A DNA stretch of 41,001 nt from Deltaproteobacteria bacterium (GTDB lineage Bacteria > Myxococcota > B64-G9). How positions within the stretch are numbered: the stretch's first letter is position 1; every line of letters starts with the position of its first letter. Below, in pieces: positions 27,755 through 35,860 of the stretch. Location of the stretch: contig JAUXGL010000014.1 of assembly GCA_030622135.1 (NCBI GenBank), forward strand, positions 1-41,001, written 5' to 3'. The translations under genes and the position numbers were made by a program. The notes beneath the pieces were generated by a model that worked only from the letters and a program-made list of their open reading frames with translations, searched no databases and was not told the origin of the DNA.

Positions 27755-29086
27755 CGCCACGCCGGTGGCCACCGCAATCCAGAAACCAATCACCAGCAGA
27801 TCCGCGGCAGCCAGAATCAACAGAAAAAAGATGTAGAAATCGCGGCGGGGCAACTCCTTCAACCAGGCCGAGAATGGGCGTTTGGGGGGGTAGGCGGTAT
27901 GATTGGGCGCTGAGGAGGTCTCTTCGCCCTCGAAGAACCAGCGGAACTTCTCGAAGTTCCCGGTGCCGCCGCGCCGGCGAACCAGTTGATAGAAGACCGC
28001 CGAATCGCAGAGCGCGATGGCCAGAAAGTAGAAGCCGGCCGCCCAGGCCAGTATTGCGTGCCCTCCGGACATGAAGATGCCGAAGCCGATGCCGGCAATG
28101 AAAGCAGCGTTGTTGAATTCGTCGAGAACGTTGTCGAACCACTCCCCGAAGCGGCTGAACTGGAAGCGCAGCCTGGCAACCTCTCCGTCACAACCGTCCA
28201 GAACCGAAGACACATGAAACAAGAAAGCACCCAAAAGCACCCACCTGTAACCCGGCCAGAGGAACATTATGACAATGGCAACCCAGCCAATGACTCCGGC
28301 GATGAAGGTGATGTGGTTGGGAGTCAGCGGCAGGCGCAGGAACAAATGCCGAGTCAGAAAGAGGCTAACCGGCCGGTTGAGCCATCGGGAGACGATTCCA
28401 TCGTTGTTGCGACGCAGTGCGCGGAGCTGAAGCTTTTCAGCGAGCTTCAGATCCTCTCTCGTTCTCATCCGAAGAGTGGAGCTGTTTTCCATGGGGCGCA
28501 GCCGAACCCCACTCGTTTTTCCGGCCGCATCCAGCGCCTCGGCCAAGGTCATGCCCGGGGGAACCTCCCGGGCCAGCTTTCCCGAAAGCAGAGCCAGTCC
28601 GGCGAACCGGCTGCCATCCGCACCCATGGGCCGATGGAACGAGTCCGCGACATCCCAGCGCTCCGCCGGGCCCACAGCCACCAGGGCATCCCGATGACCC
28701 AATCCATCCTGCAGAAGTCCCTGGAGCAGGTTTCTTGAGAATGAAACGTCGGCAAAAAATGTCACCACACGTTGGTCTTCTTTTGAAACCGCAGCGAGCA
28801 AAGCATCCGTTTCCGAAATGTTCGCGTCCACCCGAACAATGTCGAAACCATCCGAGTGCGTCCAGGAGCTCCGGGCTTCCGCCTCAATAGCGTTGGAACC
28901 GGATGCAGTGACCAGGCAACATCTTGCCGCGCCTCCATGCAGTGCCGTCTTCACCTGGCGGCCAATCAGGGTCAGGCCGGCCACACTAGCCAGAGGCGCG
29001 GACCGGTCACCCACCAGGTGATCGTGACCACAGGCGATCAGCACAGCCGTCCACTCGTTGGTAAGATCGGATGGTTGAATCTGCAT
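27698..29086 (-). CDS. IPCT/DIPPS-like fusion: nucleotidyltransferase-fold domain plus CDP-alcohol phosphatidyltransferase
   Basis: C-terminal 'DGCDGEVARLRFQFSRFGEWFDNVLDEFNN' (DGxxARx8GxxxDxxxD). Linker 'TREDLKLAEKLQLRALRRNNDGIVSRWLNRPVSLFLTRHL' is as in bifunctional inositol-1-P cytidylyltransferase/DIPP synthases. Start at 29086 (GGAGAGG RBS); the ORF 5' extension to 29563 is not family-like. Confidence 0.8.
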   Translation of the reverse strand: MQIQPSDLTNEWTAVLIACGHDHLVGDRSAPLASVAGLTLIGRQVKTALHGGAARCCLVTASGSNAIEAEARSSWTHSDGFDIVRVDANISETDALLAAVSKEDQRVVTFFADVSFSRNLLQGLLQDGLGHRDALVAVGPAERWDVADSFHRPMGADGSRFAGLALLSGKLAREVPPGMTLAEALDAAGKTSGVRLRPMENSSTLRMRTREDLKLAEKLQLRALRRNNDGIVSRWLNRPVSLFLTRHLFLRLPLTPNHITFIAGVIGWVAIVIMFLWPGYRWVLLGAFLFHVSSVLDGCDGEVARLRFQFSRFGEWFDNVLDEFNNAAFIAGIGFGIFMSGGHAILAWAAGFYFLAIALCDSAVFYQLVRRRGGTGNFEKFRWFFEGEETSSAPNHTAYPPKRPFSAWLKELPRRDFYIFFLLILAAADLLVIGFWIAVATGVALFFLGAIQWIVQIRTRRT

Positions 29087-29186
29087 GACTACCTCTCCGG
29101 CTAAGCAGTTTCCATGCCAATGCGCCCTGGCTGCCGGAGACCTTGTAGCCAATTGGGAGTTATTGTCAAACGGGAACAGATCCGGG

Positions 29187-29202
29187 TGGCACGAACATTG
29201 CT
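29187..29202 (+). promoter_or_regulatory. Sigma-54 promoter upstream of LPG-TM protein 1
   Basis: TGGCACG-AACA-TTGCT, full consensus match, GG-N10-GC. Confidence 0.8.
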
Positions 29203-29285
29203 TTTCATTGGCAAGTTTATTACGTTGGCAACCGGACAACGCGAACAAATCATCCACAACGGCTTCACGGACAATGCAGCCCAAC

Positions 29286-30299
29286 ATGGAAAACCGGAAA
29301 AACACCGAGAACTCAAGCGAATCCGGAAGAAAACTCTGGAAAAAAGTCTGGCGCATCTTGTTCGTCAGCGCATCCCTGGCGCTGCTTTTGTGGCTGTTAG
29401 ACCGGGTCGGCTGGGGCAAGATAGCCGAGTATGCAACCCGGCTGGGCTTCTCCGGCATGGTTGTCGTTCTGGGGTTGGGGGTTTTCCACAGTATCCTGGG
29501 AGGGTTGGCTCTCAAGAAGTCGCTGCTGGAGGATGTCTCGCTGCTGTACGTGCATGTGGCCAATCAAGCCGGGGCCATCGTCAACCGCGTCATTCCGTGG
29601 GAAGCGGGGGAAGTAGTAAAAGTAACGCTGCTTAACCAACGGATATCCTCAAAAACCTCAATATCAGGCATCATTATCTGGAACTACTTGTTGAAACTTA
29701 CCAAGCCAATCGCAACTCTGTGCTCGGCGACAATAGCCTGGATATTCGGATCATCCCAGATGTCCGATTTGGCACTATGGATGATCCTGGCCTCCATACT
29801 TGCTTTTACACCCTATTTGATATTCAAGGTGCTCGTTCACATCGGTCTGGCGAATATTGCCGCGCGGGTTCTGCGGCTGGTCAGAATAGTCCGGCGCGAT
29901 CCGGACAGAGTAGTAGCCAAGGCCCGGGAAATCGACAATGTCGTAAGAACATTTTCAAAGACGAATACATCAGCCTATTTTCAGATAATCTTGCTGCAGT
30001 TCGCCAGTTACATCCTGTCCTGGATAATAGTGTATGCCGTTCTGGTATTCATCGGCTATGACTACGACTTTGCCACTACCGGTATGATCTGGACGGGATT
30101 CGCACTCATGGCCTACCTGGTAGGGCTCCTGCCTTCCCGGATCGGGACCACCGAAGCATCCGGCTGGTTCCTGTTCAAGCTCCTGGGACTGGATCCCGCG
30201 GCCGGGCTCATGGTCCAGTGCATATTGACCATGAGAACAATCATCGTGAGCGGAGCCACATCACAGCTGATCCACTTTTTCCCTTCGCAGAAAAAATAA
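29286..30299 (+). CDS. Lysylphosphatidylglycerol synthase TM-region (UPF0104/AglD-like flippase) protein 1
   Basis: Polytopic membrane protein; 'ANQAGAIVNRVIPWEAGEVVKVTLLNQR', 'GLLPSRIGTTEASGWFLFKLLG'. Start trimmed from ORF start 29085. Confidence 0.75.
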   Translation: MENRKNTENSSESGRKLWKKVWRILFVSASLALLLWLLDRVGWGKIAEYATRLGFSGMVVVLGLGVFHSILGGLALKKSLLEDVSLLYVHVANQAGAIVNRVIPWEAGEVVKVTLLNQRISSKTSISGIIIWNYLLKLTKPIATLCSATIAWIFGSSQMSDLALWMILASILAFTPYLIFKVLVHIGLANIAARVLRLVRIVRRDPDRVVAKAREIDNVVRTFSKTNTSAYFQIILLQFASYILSWIIVYAVLVFIGYDYDFATTGMIWTGFALMAYLVGLLPSRIGTTEASGWFLFKLLGLDPAAGLMVQCILTMRTIIVSGATSQLIHFFPSQKK

Positions 30300-30331
30300 G
30301 TCTCTCACCCGACTCCACCCACCGCTGCGGT

Positions 30332-30347
30332 TGGCACAAATGTTGCT
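30332..30347 (+). promoter_or_regulatory. Sigma-54 promoter upstream of the methyltransferase
   Basis: TGGCACA-AATG-TTGCT, GG-N10-GC; 5'UTR about 27 nt with AAAGGGGAAA RBS. Confidence 0.8.
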
Positions 30348-30384
30348 TAGTTGAATTGTAACTTTTTGCCAAAGGGGAAAGACG

Positions 30385-31236
30385 ATGCAAGATGTTTCTG
30401 CACCGGAGTGTCAAAGGAAGACGTACGGCCGGAGCTTCTATACCCGGCTCAGACGAATACGCTGGCTTTTTCGTTACGACTGCCGGTATCGATTGTTCTT
30501 GATGGAAGAGTTGTTCAACAAACGCCGGGTGCCTTTCGAGCGAATGAAGGTGTACGAGCTCGGCTTCGGAACCGGGTACCTACTGTTCCGCTTCGACAAC
30601 ACCAGCACGCTGCACGGTTGCGAGCTGGCCGAGGAGGCGGTCGCGGCCATCAAGGCCGATCCGCGGCTGAAACGACACGAGAAGACTAGCTTCGTCTGCA
30701 GCAATCCCGACGGCAGTCCCCGGTTCCCGTCCTCTGACTACGATCTGGTAATCGCCTCGCATGTTATCGAGCATGTGCCTGACGATGCCCGGACGCTCAA
30801 GCTCCTGGCGGCGCACACCCGCGACAACGCCCTGGGGCTTTTCTTCCTGCCCCTGGAACCCCCCGGCCATCTTCCGGTGACTCACGCCCGGACCTACACC
30901 GCGGCTGGGTTCACCGACCTGCTCCGCGCGACCGGTTGGGAGCCCTTGGAGGTTTGTGAAAACTTCCGCTACTCGTCGCACTGGGTCCAGGTGTTCAACC
31001 TGCCGGCCCGGCGTAGGGTTCCGGTCATCGGAGCAATGGTGGAAGCGCTCAAGAACATAAGTCTCAGCCTGCCCCCCACCAGCTTCGTGCGGCTCGTAGA
31101 AAAACCTCTTGCCTTCCTCCACGTAAAACCGCGCCAGCTAATGGTTCTGGCCCGCAGGCGCAAACCCCAGGATGTCGCCTACCTCAGCGATAAAAAAAAG
31201 GCGGAAGAAACCTTCACCCGGGTAGAGCACATATAA
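30385..31236 (+). CDS. Class I SAM-dependent methyltransferase
   Basis: 'VYELGFGTGYLLFRF', 'LHGCELAEEAVAAIKAD', 'YDLVIASHVIEHVPDDARTLKLLA'. Confidence 0.85.
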   Translation: MQDVSAPECQRKTYGRSFYTRLRRIRWLFRYDCRYRLFLMEELFNKRRVPFERMKVYELGFGTGYLLFRFDNTSTLHGCELAEEAVAAIKADPRLKRHEKTSFVCSNPDGSPRFPSSDYDLVIASHVIEHVPDDARTLKLLAAHTRDNALGLFFLPLEPPGHLPVTHARTYTAAGFTDLLRATGWEPLEVCENFRYSSHWVQVFNLPARRRVPVIGAMVEALKNISLSLPPTSFVRLVEKPLAFLHVKPRQLMVLARRRKPQDVAYLSDKKKAEETFTRVEHI

Positions 31237-31315
31237 AAACGTTCAAATTCAACAACAGTGTGAAAATACCGCACACACTTTTACGTTGTGACGGGCCCCG
31301 GACACCGGTTTCTCC

Positions 31316-31331
31316 TGGCACGAATGTTGCT
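31316..31331 (+). promoter_or_regulatory. Sigma-54 promoter upstream of LPG-TM protein 2
   Basis: TGGCACG-AATG-TTGCT, full consensus match, GG-N10-GC. Confidence 0.75.
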
Positions 31332-31345
31332 GCTTTCTCGAAACA

Positions 31346-32428
31346 ATGTTGTCGCGAAGAGCCAGCGATCTGCCGCTCGTTATTCCAAAACGGGTCCACG
31401 GGCCTTCCCGGGTTCCGCCGGGGAGACTGTTTCAAGTAGCCCTCCTGCTGCTGGGAGCAGGTCTGCTCGTGGTCCTGCTGGTCCATTTGGACATCGCCGA
31501 CTTGGGAATGAAGCTGGTTCAAGTAGGCTGGCTTTTTCCCGCGGCAGTGGCGGTACATCTGATCGGGATCGTGTTCATGGCCCGGGGATGGTATGAGGTC
31601 ATTGATCCTCAGTCTTCGCGGGCCGGCTTTGGCGAGGTGCTGTGCGCATACTGGACCGGGCACGTGATCAACTCGCTAACGCCGGTGAGGTCGCTGGGCG
31701 ACGTCCTGGCCGGGACCATATTGAAGGACCGGGGCAGGCTTTCCGGAGAGGAACTGGTTGCTTCGCTCGTTCTTCTGAATCTCATCGCTTCGCTGTCTTC
31801 TCTGGTGTTCGTGCTGATAGGTCCGTTGGTATGTGCGCTGGCAGGATTCCACTCCCGGGTTTCCCTCTCACTGCTTCTTGGTTTTCTGGGGATCCTCATC
31901 CCGGTGGTGCTGTTCTACATCCTTTTACGAATGGGACTGGCCGATCGGATGATTCGGCTGCTCGCCCGGCTACCCTTTGTGCGCTTCAAGGATCCCGAAA
32001 CCTGGATTACCAAAGCGCGGGCTGTGGACTGTCGGATACGGGAGTTCCTCACCGATCGCCCGGTTCTTTTTCTGCGTTCGCTATTTAGCTGGTTGCTGGT
32101 GAGACTGCTTCAGATGTTGGAGATATGGATACTGCTCTACGCTCTGCTCCCCTGTGCGGGGATGCCAGAGCTGGTGCTTTTGGCAATGCTTTCTCAAGCG
32201 GGAGCCTTGCTGATAGGAGGCTTCCTGTCGTTCGTGCCTGGTCAGATAGGCGTGGCCGAGGGGGGGAGTGCGGTCCTCTTCGGGATGATTGGTTACCCGC
32301 CGGTCGTAGGGCTGTCGATGGAACTGGTCCGGCGGGTGTGCAAGTTGGTAGGGATCGGCGTCGGGCTGGTGCTGGGCGCCAACCAGTTTCTCAGAAGTCG
32401 TAGTACTCCGAGCCCAGGTGGGTTATGA
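31346..32428 (+). CDS. Lysylphosphatidylglycerol synthase TM-region (UPF0104) protein 2
   Basis: Polytopic; 'ARGWYEVIDPQSSRAGFGEVLCAYWTGHVINSLTPVRSLGDVLAGTIL', 'FLSFVPGQIGVAEGGSAVLFGMIG'. Translation start uncertain. Confidence 0.78.
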   Translation: MLSRRASDLPLVIPKRVHGPSRVPPGRLFQVALLLLGAGLLVVLLVHLDIADLGMKLVQVGWLFPAAVAVHLIGIVFMARGWYEVIDPQSSRAGFGEVLCAYWTGHVINSLTPVRSLGDVLAGTILKDRGRLSGEELVASLVLLNLIASLSSLVFVLIGPLVCALAGFHSRVSLSLLLGFLGILIPVVLFYILLRMGLADRMIRLLARLPFVRFKDPETWITKARAVDCRIREFLTDRPVLFLRSLFSWLLVRLLQMLEIWILLYALLPCAGMPELVLLAMLSQAGALLIGGFLSFVPGQIGVAEGGSAVLFGMIGYPPVVGLSMELVRRVCKLVGIGVGLVLGANQFLRSRSTPSPGGL

Positions 32429-33716
32429 GGTCTTCGCCCTTCAGGTGGCGCAGGGTGTTCTTGAGCTTCATCTGCTGGATGAAGAGATCGTGCTCGGGAT
32501 AGAGGCCCGGGCCGTGGATGGGGCTCTTGTAGTAAAAGCTCAGCCACTCCTGGATGCCCTTGAGGTTGGCCCTTTTTGCCAGGTCCGAGAAAAGGGCCAG
32601 GTCCAAGACAATGGGGGCGGCCAGGATGCTGTCGCGGCAGAGGAAGTCTATCTTTATCTGCATGGGGTAACCCAGCCAGCCGAAGATGTCCAGGTTGTCC
32701 CAGCCCTCCTTCTGGTCGCCACGCGGGGGGTAATAGTTGATGCGGACCTTGTGGTAGAAGTCTTTGTAGAGTTCCGGATACTTGTCGGGCTGGAGGATGT
32801 ATTCGAGGGCGCCCAGCTTCGAGGTCTCCTTGGTCTTGAAGGACTCGGGATCGTCTAAGACCTCGCCGTCGCGGTTGCCCAAGATGTTGGTCGAGAACCA
32901 ACCCTTCAGGCCAATCATGCGGGCCTTGAGACCGGGGGCGATGATGGTTTTCATCAGGGTCTGGCCGGTCTTGAAATCTTTGCCGGAGATCGGCGCGCCG
33001 GTCTGGTCGCAGAGCTCCAGCATTGCGGGGACGTCGATGGTCAGGTTGGGCGCGCCGTTGGCGAAGGGAACGCCTTTTTTCACGGCCGCGTAGGCGTAGA
33101 CCATGCTGGGGGGAATATCGGGGTCGTTCTCCTTGAGGCCCTTTTCAAACGCGGCCAGGTCCTGGTGAACGGGTTTCGACTCCAGGAAGGCCTCGGTGCT
33201 GGCGCACCAGACCATGACCAACCGGTCTACTTTCTCCCGTTCCTGGAAGGCGTCGATGTCACGCATGAGCGCCTCGGCCTTCTCCATCAGAGTGCCGGTC
33301 TCCTTGACGTTGCTGGTGTCGCCCCGCAGCTTCTTCACGTAACGGGGATCGAACACGGCCGGCATGGGCTGGATACGCTCCAGGAAGGGTCGCACCTCAT
33401 CGAGGAGATCGCGTTGCAGCACCTCGCAGTTGAGCGCGGCCTGAAAGCAGTTGTCGTGGAAAACATCCCAGCCGCCAAAGCGAAGGCCGTTCAGATCGGC
33501 CAGATCGATGAACTCCTTTATGGCGGGTGAGCGGTCCTCGGTTCTTTTTCCCAGGCGTATCGTGCCCATCTGGGTCAGCGAGCCGATCGGCTTGGCCATG
33601 CCCCGGCGGATCGCCTCAACACCCGCGATAAACGTGGTGCTCACCGCCCCGAGGCCGGGCATCAATATGCCCAGTTTTCCCGAAGCGCTGGCAATGTCCC
33701 TTTTTCCGTCTGTCAT
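32391..33716 (-). CDS. ino1: myo-Inositol-1-phosphate synthase
   Basis: 'KLGILMPGLGAVSTTFIAGVEAIRRGMAKPIGSLTQMG', 'GAPISGKDFKTGQTLMKTIIAPGLKARMIGLKGWFSTNILGNRDGEVLDDPESFKTKETSK'. Start at 33716 with AGGAG RBS. Confidence 0.92.
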   Translation of the reverse strand: MTDGKRDIASASGKLGILMPGLGAVSTTFIAGVEAIRRGMAKPIGSLTQMGTIRLGKRTEDRSPAIKEFIDLADLNGLRFGGWDVFHDNCFQAALNCEVLQRDLLDEVRPFLERIQPMPAVFDPRYVKKLRGDTSNVKETGTLMEKAEALMRDIDAFQEREKVDRLVMVWCASTEAFLESKPVHQDLAAFEKGLKENDPDIPPSMVYAYAAVKKGVPFANGAPNLTIDVPAMLELCDQTGAPISGKDFKTGQTLMKTIIAPGLKARMIGLKGWFSTNILGNRDGEVLDDPESFKTKETSKLGALEYILQPDKYPELYKDFYHKVRINYYPPRGDQKEGWDNLDIFGWLGYPMQIKIDFLCRDSILAAPIVLDLALFSDLAKRANLKGIQEWLSFYYKSPIHGPGLYPEHDLFIQQMKLKNTLRHLKGEDLITHLGSEYYDF

Positions 33717-33786
33717 GAGGTACTCCTTTTCAGGTTGTGCCGGAATGGATATTCCTTCCATGTGACACGGTTGTCAACAAAGTAAA

Positions 33787-33801
33787 GCAAAACCCGTGCC
33801 A
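33787..33801 (-). promoter_or_regulatory. Sigma-54 promoter upstream of myo-inositol-1-phosphate synthase
   Basis: Reverse strand TGGCACG-GGTT-TTGC followed by T, full consensus match, GG-N10-GC; 5'UTR about 59 nt. Confidence 0.82.
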
Positions 33802-33852
33802 GGAATTTTCCGCTTGCCCAGATATGCAAAGTTTTGCTATACAGGTAAGAAT

Positions 33853-34317
33853 ATGTCCAAACAAACGGTCATGAAATCCTGCTCGCTTTTCAGGGGTTTT
33901 TCCGAGTCGGGCATGGCCATGATGGAGAAGATCGCCCGGGAACGGAAAATCCCTGCAAACACACCGATCTTCGTCGAAGACATGGTCGCGGAATCCATGT
34001 TCATCGTGGTGCTCGGGGTGGTGCGTTTGAGCATACGGCCCGCCGACGGACAGGATCAGATCCTGGAGAAGCTGGCCCCGGGCGAGGCTTTCGGGGAGCT
34101 TAGCCTGCTCATCGGGGGCCACCGCATGGTCACGGCCACGGCGGAAACCGACTGCGATGTGCTGGAAATTTCCCGGAGAGACTTCGCCAAGCTTCAAAAG
34201 CAGAGGCCGCAGGTCTGCTTGAAGCTCATGATTTCCATCGTCAACCAGTTCGGCCAGAAGGTTTTCGCCTGTAAGGATCACCTCAAACCATTGATCTTGA
34301 CCCAAATCGGAAAGTGA
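33853..34317 (+). CDS. Cyclic nucleotide-binding (CRP-like sensor) domain protein without DNA-binding domain
   Basis: 'ADGQDQILEKLAPGEAFGELSLLIGGHRMVTATAETDCDVLEISRRDF'; no C-terminal HTH in 154 aa. Confidence 0.82.
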   Translation: MSKQTVMKSCSLFRGFSESGMAMMEKIARERKIPANTPIFVEDMVAESMFIVVLGVVRLSIRPADGQDQILEKLAPGEAFGELSLLIGGHRMVTATAETDCDVLEISRRDFAKLQKQRPQVCLKLMISIVNQFGQKVFACKDHLKPLILTQIGK

Positions 34318-34335
34318 ACATCCGGAGGATTTATC

Positions 34336-34887
34336 ATGACCAAGAGACTTGTTACCGTGGCGATGTTGGCTGCTATCGTGCTGGCGGCGGGCACCGCCTT
34401 GGCCCAGGAGGTCACCACTCATCACGGCTTCCTCTTCTTCGCGGGAGAGAAGTACACCATGGACGAGAAGACTTACGGTATATACGAGGACGGCAATAAG
34501 TTCGAAGACGTCATCGAGGAAAACGCCGACGCCTTGAGCAGCTTCAATAGCTACAAGGGATGGCACACGGTTGCCAACATCTCGGCTGGCACCTCTTTCG
34601 GCGTCATCGCCCTCGGCCTTTTATACCAAAGTATCTACAGCGAGATTTCCAAGGATCTGGATCTGGGAGAGAACGGCGGGCTCCTCATCGCCGTCGGTGG
34701 CGGCGGACTTTTCGTTCTCAGCATGGTGTTCGAGTTCATCTCCTGGGGCTCCATTTCCTCGGCGGCCGAGACTTACAACCAGGAACTCATGAACGAAGGC
34801 TCCGCCCTGAAACTTCGCGGCGTTCCCGTGCCCACCGTAGCCGTAGGCCCCGACAGCGCCAGCCTGGCGCTGACCTGGCGCTTCTAA
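34336..34887 (+). CDS. Hypothetical exported membrane protein
   Basis: Signal peptide 'MLAAIVLAAGTALAQE' and two hydrophobic helices; RBS GGAGG. Confidence 0.6.
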   Translation: MTKRLVTVAMLAAIVLAAGTALAQEVTTHHGFLFFAGEKYTMDEKTYGIYEDGNKFEDVIEENADALSSFNSYKGWHTVANISAGTSFGVIALGLLYQSIYSEISKDLDLGENGGLLIAVGGGGLFVLSMVFEFISWGSISSAAETYNQELMNEGSALKLRGVPVPTVAVGPDSASLALTWRF

Positions 34888-34993
34888 CCGGCCTAACCCA
34901 AGATAAAGATTCCCCTATATTGAAATCCAGGCCGCTTGACGAGACCGGCCCGGGCATGCAAAATGATCGCATACCGGTAGATGGGGAATTCGG

Positions 34994-35860
34994 ATGCCAC
35001 TTCTGGTCAACATCGACGGGACACTATGCCGGCCCGAGGAGGCTGTCGTTTCGGTCCTGGACCGCGGATTCCTCTACGGCGACTCGGTCTACGAAGTAAT
35101 CCGCACCTACAAAGGGAAGCCCTTTACGCTAAAGGAGCACCTGGATCGCTTCGAGCGCTCGGCGGCCCGGCTGGACATCCGGCTGCCCGACCGGGATTGG
35201 CTCGAAAAGCAAATCCACTCCACCATCGAAGCGGCGGGAAACGACGAGTCCTACTGCCGGATCATCGTCACTCGGGGCGGCGGACCCATCACGCTGGATC
35301 CAACCAAGTCCACGGGATCACTTACGGTAATCCTGGTTAAAGAGTACGAGCACTTCCCCGACTGGATGTACGCGGCGGGCATCAAGGTGCACATACCCAT
35401 GATCCGCCGCAATCCGCCCGCGGCACTCGACCCGGCCATCAAGAGCGGCAACTACCTCAACTCTATCTTGGCCCTTCTAGAAGCCCGGCGCGCCGGCTTC
35501 GACGATGCCCTGATGCTCGACGTCCTCGGCCGAGTGACCGAAGCCACTTCGGCGAACGTGTTCATGTACCACCAGAAAAAGCTCTACACCCCGGCGCTAC
35601 GGATCGGCATCCTCGAGGGAGTGACCCGGCGGCTGGTGATTGACCTGGCCTCCCGGCACGGCTTCGAGGTGGAGGAATGCGACATCTTTCCCGAGCAGTT
35701 CTGGACCGCCCGCGAGGTCATGCTCACCAGCACGCTAAAGGAAGTCATGCCGGTGGTGCAAATCGGAGACGCCCGGGTGAATACGGGCAAGCCCGGCCCG
35801 ATGGCCAAGAAACTGCGTGAGATCATTCAGGCCTATGCCCATCAGCAGGTGAACGCATGA
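34994..35860 (+). CDS. Class IV aminotransferase (branched-chain aminotransferase / D-amino-acid transaminase / ADC lyase type)
   Basis: 'VLDRGFLYGDSVYEVIRTYKGKPFTLKEHLDRFERSA', 'IKSGNYLNSILALLEARRAGFDDALMLD', 'VTEATSANVFMY'. Confidence 0.88.
   Translation: MPLLVNIDGTLCRPEEAVVSVLDRGFLYGDSVYEVIRTYKGKPFTLKEHLDRFERSAARLDIRLPDRDWLEKQIHSTIEAAGNDESYCRIIVTRGGGPITLDPTKSTGSLTVILVKEYEHFPDWMYAAGIKVHIPMIRRNPPAALDPAIKSGNYLNSILALLEARRAGFDDALMLDVLGRVTEATSANVFMYHQKKLYTPALRIGILEGVTRRLVIDLASRHGFEVEECDIFPEQFWTAREVMLTSTLKEVMPVVQIGDARVNTGKPGPMAKKLREIIQAYAHQQVNA

Noticed and set aside
29087-29563. N-terminal 159-codon extension of the IPCT/DIPPS-like ORF
   Set aside because: Ser/Pro/Arg-rich non-family sequence crossing the divergent promoter region; a good RBS and start exist at 29086.
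31230-31300. GTGTG/CACAC and related partial dyads upstream of LPG-TM 2 as enhancer sites
   Set aside because: Arms are short and imperfect, and no matching copy was seen upstream of the other sigma-54 promoters.
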